DNA of 64,000 nt from Bifidobacterium amazonense. Its GTDB lineage: Bacteria; Actinomycetota; Actinomycetes; Actinomycetales; Bifidobacteriaceae. This document shows, piece by piece, positions 1 to 8,316 of the stretch (the first letter of the stretch is position 1; every line of letters starts with the position of its first letter). The notes beneath the pieces were generated by a model, which was not told the origin of the DNA, did no database searches, and was given only the letters and a program-made list of their open reading frames with translations. The DNA lies in assembly GCF_018555435.2 (NCBI RefSeq), contig NZ_JAFEJT020000001.1, forward strand, positions 100,650 to 164,649, in the 5' to 3' direction. The translations under genes and the position numbers were made by a program.

Positions 1-2
1 TG

Positions 3-86
3 AAAGGGCTGGATCTGGGCGCCCGATTGCGGCTGGCGCCGGTGGATGCGCCGGTCGGCGCGATCGGCGCCGCCTGGGCGTCGTAG
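3..86 (+). CDS. C-terminal end of a ROK-family sugar kinase (partial)
   Basis: An open frame enters from the left edge and stops at TAG 84-86. Its last 27 residues include GLDLGARLRLAPVDAPVG and a GAIGAAW segment. This resembles the C-terminal helix of ROK-family kinases, which commonly end in a 'GAA' motif, but the fragment is too short for a firm assignment. The neighbours are a ROK repressor and nagB/nagA, so an amino-sugar or glucose kinase feeding the same pathway would fit. Substrate is unknown. It is followed by a strong terminator at 173-206. Confidence 0.45.
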   Translation, partial: KGLDLGARLRLAPVDAPVGAIGAAWAS

Positions 87-172
87 TCGCGAAACATCGC
101 CGGCTCCGGCTTCTCAGATGTGCGGTGAAGTGGATGTGACCGCGGCGCATTCATTTCGATCGTTCTCGTTGA

Positions 173-206
173 GACGGCTCCCTCTTCGGTTGAAGAGGGA
201 GCCGTC
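173..206. terminator. Bidirectional rho-independent terminator
   Basis: A perfect 15-bp stem (173-187 with 192-206) has a 4-nt loop GGTT. It sits between the stop of the partial kinase on the plus strand and the stop of the minus-strand ROK regulator, so it can serve both convergent genes. Confidence 0.8.
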
Positions 207-227
207 ATCTCATATGTGGTGTTGCGG

Positions 228-1367
228 TCAGTGCGATTCGATGTGGTTGCGCACCACGGCGATCGCGCCGCCGCGCAGCGTGATGTCCGCGCCGCACTGG
301 CACCGGCGGATGACGGTGCGCGCATGGAACGTCGACTCCGTGGTCAGATCGAGCCGGTGCTGCGCGGCCTCGAGGAACGTGTTGTTGACGATGTCCGGCG
401 GGCCGTACACGCACACGTCGGCGATGTCGAGCAGTCCGACCGGCATCGCCAGGGCGGCGGCGAACCGTTGCGCCGCGTCCCGGATGACGTCCGGCCGCTC
501 GTCCTTCGCCACGGCGCGCATCCGCTCGCGCAACGCATCCACCGACAGCATCATCTCCATGCAGCCGCGTTTGCCGCACGGGCACAGCGGCCCGTTCTCC
601 GGATCGATCGAGATGTGGCCGATCTCGCCGCCGGCATGGTGCTCGCCGACCACCGTCACATCGTCGATGAGCGTGGCCGCGCCGATGCCATGGTCGAACT
701 TGACGAACAGCAGGTTGGGTCCGGCCTGGCCGAAGAACCGCTCGGTGAGCATCTCGCTGATCACGTCGTTGGTGATGACGACCGGCACGTCGAAGCGGGC
801 CTCCAACAGGCCGCGCAGGTCGACGTCGTGCCAGCCGAGCGCCGAGGACTCGCGGATCACGCCCGACTGGATCACGCCCGGCACGGCGATGCCGATGCCG
901 ATGACCGCCTCGAGCGTGTCGGTGGCCAGCTGGTCGACCAGCTGGATGATCGCGTCCGCGTCGATGCGGTTGTCGGGTCCGAGTGCGATCTCCATGCGCT
1001 GCTGGGGCAGGCCGAGCAGATCGGTGACCGCGCCCTGGATCAGATGCGCCTGCGACAGGTCGAGGCTGATGATGCGCAGCCGCGTGGTGTCGATGCTCAG
1101 CAGCGTGCCGCGCTTGCCCTTGCCGGTGGACGTCTCGTGGCCGCTCTCGCGGATCAGGCCCTCGGCGAGCATGTCGTTGACCACGTCGGAGACGGCCACG
1201 CGCGACAGGCCGGTGAGCCGGCCCAGATCGGCGCGCGAGTACCGGTTCGTGGGGAAGAGCAGACTGAACATGAGCGAACGGTTGTTGCGCCGCACGTCGG
1301 AGGGGCTGGCCTTGGCGGTCTTTCCCGGCGTATGCAGCGGGAATGCCGCGTGGATGTGGTCGTTCAT
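228..1367 (-). CDS. ROK-family transcriptional regulator (NagC/NagR-like)
   Basis: This 379-residue protein has an N-terminal winged helix-turn-helix (about residues 43-72, YSRADLGRLTGLSRVAVSDVV) followed by a ROK sugar-binding domain. The CPCGKRGCMEM segment near residues 260-270 matches the CxCGxxGCxE zinc motif of ROK proteins. The HTH plus ROK fold marks it as a repressor rather than a kinase. It is divergent from nagB, so it very likely controls the GlcNAc genes in response to an amino-sugar (phosphate). The effector is inferred. Candidate operators lie at 1434-1447 and 1476-1489. Confidence 0.88.
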   Translation of the reverse strand: MNDHIHAAFPLHTPGKTAKASPSDVRRNNRSLMFSLLFPTNRYSRADLGRLTGLSRVAVSDVVNDMLAEGLIRESGHETSTGKGKRGTLLSIDTTRLRIISLDLSQAHLIQGAVTDLLGLPQQRMEIALGPDNRIDADAIIQLVDQLATDTLEAVIGIGIAVPGVIQSGVIRESSALGWHDVDLRGLLEARFDVPVVITNDVISEMLTERFFGQAGPNLLFVKFDHGIGAATLIDDVTVVGEHHAGGEIGHISIDPENGPLCPCGKRGCMEMMLSVDALRERMRAVAKDERPDVIRDAAQRFAAALAMPVGLLDIADVCVYGPPDIVNNTFLEAAQHRLDLTTESTFHARTVIRRCQCGADITLRGGAIAVVRNHIESH

Positions 1368-1662
1368 GGTGCCGCCCCTGTCCGTGTTGTATGCGCCGCG
1401 TATTTCGCCGTGCGACGTCTATGGTAGGTCATCTTTGACAAACTGTCTTTCTATTGTAGCCTCTCCGACCTTTGCGACAGTCCGACAAACGCCGATAGAT
1501 GGCGGATTTTCAATTATGTAAGTATCATTAACAATTAAGGATGTCGATGATGCCATTGCAGGTCGGCAACCCCACGCAAACAGTGGAATAAGTACCGGTG
1601 TCGCATGCCCAGGCGCGTCCGTGCATGATCGGACGGCACCGCAGGAAGGAAAGGATGCTCCA
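1368..1662. promoter_or_regulatory. Divergent control region between the ROK regulator and nagB
   Basis: This 295-bp non-coding stretch is locally AT-rich. It holds two inverted copies of GACAGTnnGnCAAA: on the minus strand at 1434-1447 (the plus strand reads TTTGACAAACTGTC, itself containing the palindrome GACAAACTGTC) and on the plus strand at 1476-1489. A TTGACA hexamer lies at 1435-1440 and a TATCAT hexamer at 1523-1528. The nagB ribosome-binding site is the AGGAAGGAAAGG run just before 1663. The two copies are the best candidates for the ROK operator. Confidence 0.5.
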
Positions 1663-2475
1663 ATGACGGAAGTCATCATCGTCAAGAACGAGGACGAAGC
1701 CGGCGCGATCTACGGCCGCTGCGTCGCGGACCTCATCAAGGCCAAGCCCGACGCGGTGCTGGGTCTCGCCACCGGCTCCAGCCCGCTGGCCGCCTACAAG
1801 GCGCTCGCCAAGATCGTCAAGGACGAGTCCATCGACGTGAGCCAGGTGCGCGGCTTCGCGCTCGACGAATACCTCGGTCTGCCGCTGACCCACCCGGAGT
1901 CCTACCACTCCACCATCCACCGCACCGTCGTCGAGCCCCTCGGCCTCGACCCGGCCAAGGTCCACGTGCCCGGCGACGTGCTTGAGGGCGCCCCGCTGGA
2001 GGACGGCGACAAGATCGCCGCCGCCGGCCCGGCGTATGATGCGGCGATCGAGGCCGCGGGCGGCATCGACGTGCAGATCCTCGGCATCGGCACCGACGGC
2101 CACATCGGCTTCAACGAGCCCGGCTCCTCCCTCGCCTCCGGCACGCGCGTGAAGACCCTGGCCGAGCAGACCCGCGTCGACAACGCGCGCTTCTTCGACG
2201 ACGACATCAACCAGGTGCCCACCCACTGCATCACGCAGGGCATCGGCACGGTGCTCAAGGCCCGCCATCTGGTGCTGCTGGCGTTCGGTTCGGGCAAGGC
2301 CGAGGCCATCGAGGAGACCATCGAGGGAGGCGTGTCCGCATTCTGCCCGGCCAGCGCGCTCCAGCTGCACCCGCACGCGACCGTCATCATCGACGAGGAC
2401 GCCGCGTCGCGTCTGCGCCACAAGGACTACTACCGCTACGCGTTCGAGCACAAGCCGGCCTGGCAGGGCATCTGA
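1663..2475 (+). CDS. nagB: Glucosamine-6-phosphate deaminase
   Basis: NagB converts glucosamine-6-phosphate to fructose-6-phosphate and ammonia in the cytoplasm, the last committed step of GlcNAc use. The 270-residue length is typical. Visible signatures are the LDEYLGLPLTHPESYH segment (active-site Asp and substrate loop) and GIGTDGHIGFNEPG near residues 141-154, which carries the catalytic Asp-His-Glu. The start is placed at ATG 1663 because the purine-rich AGGAAGGAAAGG lies just upstream; an in-frame ATG at 1621 lacks such a site. The gene is followed by nagA after 91 bp. Confidence 0.97.
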   Translation: MTEVIIVKNEDEAGAIYGRCVADLIKAKPDAVLGLATGSSPLAAYKALAKIVKDESIDVSQVRGFALDEYLGLPLTHPESYHSTIHRTVVEPLGLDPAKVHVPGDVLEGAPLEDGDKIAAAGPAYDAAIEAAGGIDVQILGIGTDGHIGFNEPGSSLASGTRVKTLAEQTRVDNARFFDDDINQVPTHCITQGIGTVLKARHLVLLAFGSGKAEAIEETIEGGVSAFCPASALQLHPHATVIIDEDAASRLRHKDYYRYAFEHKPAWQGI

Positions 2476-2499
2476 TACCTGATGCGATCCGTGCGTTGA

Positions 2500-2521
2500 C
2501 GGGCTCCTTGCGGGGAGCCCG
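2500..2521 (+). terminator. Intercistronic hairpin between nagB and nagA
   Basis: An 8-bp stem CGGGCTCC/GGAGCCCG is followed by TTT. It could partly terminate nagB transcripts or protect their 3' ends, so that nagA is expressed less than nagB. Confidence 0.5.
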
Positions 2522-2566
2522 TTTCGCGTACGCGGAAAGTTATGACCTACATGGAAAGGGAGTCGC

Positions 2567-3826
2567 ATGACTGAAACACGAGAACAGACCGTCGCCCGCG
2601 TAACGGCCGCGCTGACCGGCAAACCGTCGCCCGTCGCGATCCATCGTGCGCGCAAAATCGACGCGCGTGGCGTACAGGACCACTACTGGGTCGTCGCCGA
2701 CGCTCAGGGCGTGATCGTCGCCACCGGCACCGACGAGGAATCGTTCGAATCCGCCTGCCGCTCGGTCGGCATCGACCCGGCCGACGAGAACGCGATCATC
2801 GACGCCGATGGACGCGTGCTCACGCCGGGTTACGTCGACATCCACGCGCACGGCGCATGGGAGAAGTCGTTCGACGACGGCCCCGACGGCATCGACGTCG
2901 CGCGGGCCGGCCACGCCGTGCACGGCACGACCCGACAGGTGCTCTCGCTGATCACCAACCCGGTCGGCGTGATCCGCCGCAACCTCGGCAACGTGCGGGC
3001 CAAGATGGACGAGCGTCCCGACATCCTCGGCGCGCATCTGGAAGGCCCGTTCCTCGCGCTCGCGCGCAAGGGCGCGCATGACCCGGAATGCCTCAAGGAC
3101 CCGGTGCCCGAACTCGTCGACGAGCTGCTCGAATCCGCCGACGGCTGCATCCGGCAGATCACCATCGCGCCCGAACTGCCGCACGGCATCAGCGCGATCA
3201 AACAGTTCGCCGCGGCCGGCGTCGTGCCGGCGGTCGGCCACTGCGACGCCGACTACGAGACCGCCAAGCAAGGCTTCGACGCGGGCGCCGGCATCATGAC
3301 GCACATGTTCAACGCGATGAACGGCCTGCATCACCGCGAACCCGGCCCGATCCCGGCCGCCGCCGAGGATCCGCGCGTCACGATCGAGCTCATCAACGAC
3401 GGCTTCCACGTGCAGAACCCGATGGTCCGGCTGGGCTTCGGACTGGCGCCGCACCGCATCGCGTTCGTCACCGACGCGATGGCCGCCACCGACTGCCCGG
3501 ACGGCGCGTACAAGCTCGGCGCGCTCGACGTGAACGTGGTCGACGGCCACGCCCGGCTCGTCTCCAACGGTGCGATCGCCGGATCGACGCTGCTGCTTGA
3601 GGTCGCCGTGCGGCGTGCGGTGCTGGAGCTCGGCTTCGACGCGCCCGCCGCCGTGGAGGCCGCGACGCTCACCCCGGCCCGCGTGCTCGGTCTCGACCGG
3701 CCGAACGCGATCACCGGCGCGCCGCTGGGCCTGATCGCCCCCGGCTACGCCGCCGACCTGCTGCTCACCGACCCGGCCGCCTGGACGGTCGAACAGGTGT
3801 GGTGCGCCGGCCGCAAGCTGAAGTAG
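2567..3826 (+). CDS. nagA: N-acetylglucosamine-6-phosphate deacetylase
   Basis: NagA removes acetate from GlcNAc-6-phosphate, giving the substrate of NagB. The 419-residue protein is an amidohydrolase TIM barrel. Visible metal and catalytic motifs are DIHAHG near residue 90, AHLEGPF (metal Glu) near 155, GHCDAD near 223, THMFNAM near 244 and VTDAMAATD (catalytic Asp) near 300. The AAAGGGAG site before ATG 2567 supports the start. It lies in the same direction as nagB and completes the catabolic pair controlled by the upstream ROK repressor. Confidence 0.96.
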   Translation: MTETREQTVARVTAALTGKPSPVAIHRARKIDARGVQDHYWVVADAQGVIVATGTDEESFESACRSVGIDPADENAIIDADGRVLTPGYVDIHAHGAWEKSFDDGPDGIDVARAGHAVHGTTRQVLSLITNPVGVIRRNLGNVRAKMDERPDILGAHLEGPFLALARKGAHDPECLKDPVPELVDELLESADGCIRQITIAPELPHGISAIKQFAAAGVVPAVGHCDADYETAKQGFDAGAGIMTHMFNAMNGLHHREPGPIPAAAEDPRVTIELINDGFHVQNPMVRLGFGLAPHRIAFVTDAMAATDCPDGAYKLGALDVNVVDGHARLVSNGAIAGSTLLLEVAVRRAVLELGFDAPAAVEAATLTPARVLGLDRPNAITGAPLGLIAPGYAADLLLTDPAAWTVEQVWCAGRKLK

Positions 3827-3870
3827 GTCCGTATGCAGCCGCGTGCGTGGCTGCAGTAAGGGCGACAGGG

Positions 3871-3900
3871 GAGGGGCGTCCCGCACGCGGGGCGCCCCTC
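3871..3900 (+). terminator. Rho-independent terminator after nagA
   Basis: A GC-rich 14-bp inverted repeat (3871-3884 with 3887-3900, one G-U pair) lies 45 bp after the nagA stop. It is followed by a mixed pyrimidine tail rather than a clean U-run. Confidence 0.6.
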
Positions 3901-4285
3901 CCGTCGTATCGGATAATGCGGCTTTTCGTATTCTGATGTGTGGGGATTCGTCGTCGTAGTGGTCGTTCGCTTGTCTCGGCCTCGCGCGCATCGCGATACC
4001 GGGACCACGTGGACGTCCGTGATAATAAACTTACGCGTGTCAAATGCGGAGGGGTGGTATGAGGCCGTTGTCTCATGAGGGCGTCTCAGCATGTGGGCAT
4101 GTTGGCGGAAGTGTTTTTGGATTCCTCAAAAGGTTGCAATTCCGCCATTGTTAAGGTCGAGCAGAAGCGGTTTAGTAACGAGCGATGTCTGGAATGGAAA
4201 CCGAAAGTTAACACGAGAGCTTCATAGTCGGCTCCAATCCAAGTCGCCCCAATGGTAAGGGGCGGCCATGAAGAGAGGATTCGAA
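3901..4285 (+). promoter_or_regulatory. Promoter and leader of the peptide importer operon; no gene seen
   Basis: The roughly 385 bp between the nagA terminator and the binding-protein gene contain no convincing ORF. The stretch is AT-richer than its surroundings, for example GATAATAAACTTA near 4020-4033, so it probably holds the operon promoter and a long leader. I could not place a single best promoter or a known riboswitch. The ribosome-binding site AGAGAGGA at 4272-4279 decides the downstream start. Confidence 0.35.
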
Positions 4286-5917
4286 GTGAAGAACAAGAAA
4301 CTGCTCGCGGCCGTCGCATCGGTCGCGGCCGTCGCGTCCCTCGCCGCGTGCGGCGGCGTGAAGGACGACGGCTCCACCACCGCCGCAAGCGGCAACGCCA
4401 TCACCGTCGGCACCACCGACAAGATCGTCAGCGTCGATCCGGCCGGCTCGTACGACAACGGCTCGTACGCCGTGCAGATCCAGATCTTCCCGTTCCTGTA
4501 CGCGCAGGACTACAACACCTCCGAGCTCAGCCCGGACATCGCCGCCGACGACGGCACCTGGAACGACGACGGCACCGAGTTCACCGTCAAGCTCAAGTCC
4601 GGCCTCAAGTTCGCCAACGGCCACGACCTGACCTCCTCCGACGTCAAGTTCTCCTACGACCGCGTCAAGACCATCAACGACGAGAACGGCCCGAGCTCGC
4701 TGCTGGCCAACATCGAATCCGTCGAGGCCCCCGACGACACCACCGTCGTGTTCAAGGACTCCGTGCCGTTCGACGTGACCCTCAAGCAGGTGCTCTCCAG
4801 CCCGGCGGGCCCGATCGTCGACGAGGAGGTCTTCGACGCCGACAAGCTCACCGACGCCGACACCATCGTCAAGGGCAACGCCTTCGCCGGCCCGTACAAG
4901 CTCACCTCGTTCAAGATGAACGAGACCGCCGGCTACGAGAAGAACGACTCCTACGAGGGCCTGACCCCGGCCAAGAACGACGCCGTGCAGGTCAAGTACT
5001 TCGCCGACGCCTCCAACCTCAAGCTCGCCGTGCAGCAGGGCCAGATCGACGTGGCCTACCGCTCCCTGACCCCGACCGACATCGAGGACCTGTCCAAGGA
5101 CTCCAAGGTCAAGGTCGTCAAGGGCCCGGGCGGCGAGGAGCGCTTCATGGTCTTCAATTTCAAGATCCAGCCGTACGGCGAATCCCAGCCCGACGCGGAC
5201 GCCGCCAAGGCCAAGGCGGTGCGCCAGGCCGTGGCCAACCTCATCGACCGCGAGGAGCTGAGCGAGAAGGTCTACAAGGGCACCTACACGCCGATGTACT
5301 CCTTCATCCCGGACGGCCTCGCCGGCCACGAGGACACCCTCAAGTCCGCCTACGGCGACGGCAACGGCAAGCCCAGCGCCGAGAAGGCCAAGAAGGTCCT
5401 CGAGGACGCGGGCGTCAGCACGCCGGTCGACCTCAAGCTCCAGTACAACCCCGACCACTACGGCTCCTCCTCCGCCGACGAGTACGCGGCCATCAAGACC
5501 CAGCTCGAAGAGGACGGCCTGTTCAAGGTCGACCTGCAGTCCACCGAATGGACCCAGTACAGCTCCGAGCGCAACGTCACCGACGATTCCGACGGCTCCT
5601 ACCCGGTCTACCAGCTCGGCTGGTTCCCGGACTACTCCGACCCGGACAACTACCTGTCCCCGTTCTTCCGCGAAGGCAACTTCGTCAACAACGGCTACTC
5701 CAACCAGGAGGTCAACGACCTGATCGTCAAGCAGGCCGGTGAGAAGGACGCCACCGCCCGCGAGGAGATCCTCAAGCAGATCCAGCAGATCGAGACCGAC
5801 GATCTGTCCACCCTGCCGCTGCTGCAGGGCGCGCAGGTGGCCGTCACCGGCGCCGACGTCAGCGGCGTCGTGCTCGACGCCTCCTTCCGCTTCCGCTACG
5901 CCTCGGTGACCAAGTAA
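4286..5917 (+). CDS. Peptide ABC transporter substrate-binding lipoprotein (family 5, OppA/DppA-like)
   Basis: This is the extracellular, lipid-anchored binding protein of a di/oligopeptide importer. A Lys-rich start, hydrophobic run and lipobox LAAC near residue 20 mark a lipoprotein. The body matches solute-binding family 5 in length (543 aa) and in features such as SSDVKFSYDRV and GWFPDYSDPDNY. I prefer the GTG start at 4286: AGAGAGGA lies 6 nt upstream, whereas the in-frame ATG at 4268 has no ribosome-binding site. The gene heads an operon with two permeases and a fused ATPase. The peptide preference cannot be read from sequence. Confidence 0.93.
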   Translation: MKNKKLLAAVASVAAVASLAACGGVKDDGSTTAASGNAITVGTTDKIVSVDPAGSYDNGSYAVQIQIFPFLYAQDYNTSELSPDIAADDGTWNDDGTEFTVKLKSGLKFANGHDLTSSDVKFSYDRVKTINDENGPSSLLANIESVEAPDDTTVVFKDSVPFDVTLKQVLSSPAGPIVDEEVFDADKLTDADTIVKGNAFAGPYKLTSFKMNETAGYEKNDSYEGLTPAKNDAVQVKYFADASNLKLAVQQGQIDVAYRSLTPTDIEDLSKDSKVKVVKGPGGEERFMVFNFKIQPYGESQPDADAAKAKAVRQAVANLIDREELSEKVYKGTYTPMYSFIPDGLAGHEDTLKSAYGDGNGKPSAEKAKKVLEDAGVSTPVDLKLQYNPDHYGSSSADEYAAIKTQLEEDGLFKVDLQSTEWTQYSSERNVTDDSDGSYPVYQLGWFPDYSDPDNYLSPFFREGNFVNNGYSNQEVNDLIVKQAGEKDATAREEILKQIQQIETDDLSTLPLLQGAQVAVTGADVSGVVLDASFRFRYASVTK

Positions 5918-5962
5918 GGCAACGGGCCCACAGGCCCCGCCCCAGCCACCATTCAGGCTCAT

Positions 5963-5995
5963 GTTGGCTCCCCTTCGCCACGAAGGGGAGCCAAC
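5963..5995 (+). terminator. Strong intra-operon hairpin after the binding-protein gene
   Basis: A perfect 15-bp stem (5963-5977 with 5981-5995) with loop CCA lies between the binding protein and the first permease. No U-run follows, so partial termination or 3'-end protection is more likely than a full stop. That would give more binding protein than permease. Confidence 0.7.
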
Positions 5996-6032
5996 CCGTC
6001 TTGCGACCACACCCTCGACCAAGGAGCAACGC

Positions 6033-7118
6033 GTGTCAGACAACGCCACAGCGGCCTCCACCACGTCGGCGAAGAAACCGAAGAAGAACCGCCTGTCCGG
6101 CGGGTTCTTCCGATTCGTGCTGACGCGGTTCCTGCTGATCATCCCCACAGTATTCATCCTCGTCACCATCGTGTTCTTCGTGATGCGCGCCACCGGCGAT
6201 CCGATCTCCGCCGCGCTCGGCGGACGACTCACCCCCGCCGAACTGCAGAAGCGCATCCATGCGGCCGGCTACGACCGCCCGCTCATCGTGCAGTACCTCG
6301 ACTATCTCGGAGGCCTGCTGCACGGCGACCTGGGCACCACGCTCACCGACAACCAGCCGGTCATCACCATCCTCGTACGCTACGGCGCGGCCACGTTCGA
6401 ACTCGCGTTCCTCAGCCTGATCGTCGCGCTCATCGTCGGCATCGGACTCGGCCGTCTCGCCGCCAAGCACCGCGACCACGCCGCCGACGCCGGCATCCGC
6501 GTGTTCGCCATCCTGTGCTACGCCACGCCGGTCTTCTTCCTCGGCCTCGTGCTCAAGCTCATCTTCGCCGTCTGGCTCAACCTGCTGCCGACGTCCGGCC
6601 GCTCGAACCTCGCCAGCGAAATGCAGTTCCAGCGCCTCGTCTCGCCGACCGGCTTCTACATCATCGACGCGCTGCAGCTGGGCGACATGACCGTGCTCGT
6701 CGACGTGCTGCGCCACGCCGTGCTGCCGGCGCTCGCGCTCGGCCTGCTCACCGCCGGCGTGTTCATCCGCCTCGTGCGCACCAACGTGATCTCCACCTAC
6801 ACCTCCGGCTATGTGGAGGCCGCACGCTCCCGCGGCGTGTCCGAAAAGCGCCTGCTCGACAAGCACGCCTGGCGCCCCGCGCTCATCCCGATCATCACCG
6901 TCATGGGCATGCAGATCGCGCTGATGCTCGCCGGCGCCGTGCTCACCGAAACCACCTTCGAATGGAAGGGCCTGGGCTTCATGCTGTCCAACTACCTCAA
7001 GGCGCGCGACTTCGTGGCCGTGCAGGGCATCGTGATCCTCATCGCCATCATCGTGGCCGTGGTGAACTTCATCGTCGACGTGATCAGCGCGCTGATCGAC
7101 CCGAGAGTGAGGTACTGA
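6033..7118 (+). CDS. Peptide ABC transporter permease, DppB/OppB type
   Basis: This 361-residue inner-membrane permease has about six hydrophobic segments, the first at FVLTRFLLIIPTVFILVTIVFF. The cytoplasmic EAA loop (EAARSRGVSEKRLLDKHAWR, about residues 262-281) contacts the ATPase. I place the start at GTG 6033, because AAGGAG at 6021-6026 sits 6 nt upstream; an ATG at 5961 lies inside the preceding hairpin. It is followed 1 nt later by the second permease, so the two are likely translationally coupled. Confidence 0.92.
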   Translation: MSDNATAASTTSAKKPKKNRLSGGFFRFVLTRFLLIIPTVFILVTIVFFVMRATGDPISAALGGRLTPAELQKRIHAAGYDRPLIVQYLDYLGGLLHGDLGTTLTDNQPVITILVRYGAATFELAFLSLIVALIVGIGLGRLAAKHRDHAADAGIRVFAILCYATPVFFLGLVLKLIFAVWLNLLPTSGRSNLASEMQFQRLVSPTGFYIIDALQLGDMTVLVDVLRHAVLPALALGLLTAGVFIRLVRTNVISTYTSGYVEAARSRGVSEKRLLDKHAWRPALIPIITVMGMQIALMLAGAVLTETTFEWKGLGFMLSNYLKARDFVAVQGIVILIAIIVAVVNFIVDVISALIDPRVRY

Positions 7119-7119
7119 C

Positions 7120-8316
7120 ATGACCGAAAGCACCGCAACCAAAGTCGGCGTGCCCGGCGACCAGCGGCTCGGCGACCTCAAGGTCAACAAGCCGACCCCG
7201 TGGTACGAGAAGCTGCCCGTCGTGCGCGACCTCAAGATCGCCGTCGGCTGGCAGAAGGGCATGCTCGTCACCGGCCTCGTGATCACCGCCGCGTTCATCC
7301 TGCTGGCGCTGTTCGCGCCAGTCATCGCGCCGTACGGATACGCGCAGATGAAGGACGCCTCCGGCAGGTCGTTCCCGACGCAGTCCGCGCCGAGCGCCGA
7401 GCACATCTGGGGCACCACCGTCGGCGGCTACGACGTGTTCAGCCGCACCGTGTGGGGCGCGCGCACCGCGATCATCGCCATCATCATCGCCGTCGTGCTC
7501 TCCATCTTCGCCGGCGTGCTGCTGGGCCTGGTCTCCGGCTACTTCGGCGGCTGGGTCGACCGCGTGCTCGTCGTCGTGGCCGACGCCATCTACTCGTTCC
7601 CCTCGCTGCTGCTCGCCATCCTCATGGCCATCATGATCTCCGGCGGCCAGTCCGGCCTGTGGAGCGGCATCCTCGCCTCCGGCATCTCCATCACCGTGGT
7701 CTACATCCCGCAGTACTTCCGCACGATCCGCGCCGAAGTGGTGCGCATCAAGAACTCCGCCTACGTGGAGTCCGCGAAGGTGGTGGGCGCCTCCACGTGG
7801 CGCATCATGACCCGCCACCTGCTCAAGAACTCGACCCGAACGCTGCCGGTCATCCTCACGCTCAACTCGTCCGAGGCGATCCTCACCCTCGCCGGACTCG
7901 GCTTCCTCGGCTTCGGCATCGAACCGACCGCCGCGGCCGAATGGGGCTACGACCTCAACCGCTCCGTGGCCGACGTGACCGCCGGCATCTGGTGGACGGC
8001 CGTCTTCCCCGGCATGGCGATCGTGCTCATCGTGCTCGGCATCACGCTGGTCGGCGAATCCCTCAACGACCTGGCCGATCCGCGACTGCGCGCCCGCAAG
8101 TCCGCGGGCGAGGTCATCGGATCGATCGAGGACACGTCCGTCGACCCGAACCAGAAGCCGTCCGCGCGCAACGAGGTCGTCGCCGAACTCGACGCGGCCA
8201 AGAACCCGCTGGCCGCCACGCACGAGGCGGCCACCGTGACCGACCGGGACCCGTCGTTCGTCGCCTCCGAATGGACCGGCGAAGGCAAGGCCGGCGAGGG
8301 CAAGGAGCAGCAATGA
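7120..8316 (+). CDS. Peptide ABC transporter permease, DppC/OppC type
   Basis: This second permease (398 aa) has the DppC layout: a cytoplasmic N-terminus, TM1 at LVTGLVITAAFILLALFAPV, an extracytoplasmic segment with AEHIWGTTVGGYDVFSRTVWG, further membrane helices, and an EAA loop (ESAKVVGASTWRIMTRHLLK) near residue 218. It has an acidic, low-complexity C-terminal tail of about 80 residues, longer than usual for the family. Its stop overlaps the ATPase start in an ATGA. Confidence 0.92.
   Translation: MTESTATKVGVPGDQRLGDLKVNKPTPWYEKLPVVRDLKIAVGWQKGMLVTGLVITAAFILLALFAPVIAPYGYAQMKDASGRSFPTQSAPSAEHIWGTTVGGYDVFSRTVWGARTAIIAIIIAVVLSIFAGVLLGLVSGYFGGWVDRVLVVVADAIYSFPSLLLAILMAIMISGGQSGLWSGILASGISITVVYIPQYFRTIRAEVVRIKNSAYVESAKVVGASTWRIMTRHLLKNSTRTLPVILTLNSSEAILTLAGLGFLGFGIEPTAAAEWGYDLNRSVADVTAGIWWTAVFPGMAIVLIVLGITLVGESLNDLADPRLRARKSAGEVIGSIEDTSVDPNQKPSARNEVVAELDAAKNPLAATHEAATVTDRDPSFVASEWTGEGKAGEGKEQQ

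Noticed and set aside
1621..1662. N-terminal extension of NagB from ATG 1621
   Set aside because: It would place the purine-rich ribosome-binding site inside the coding region and adds residues not found in the family.
4208..6256. 682-residue minus-strand ORF opposite the peptide-binding lipoprotein
   Set aside because: Val/Gly/Leu/Asp-rich low-complexity translation without recognisable domains; shadow of the binding-protein gene.
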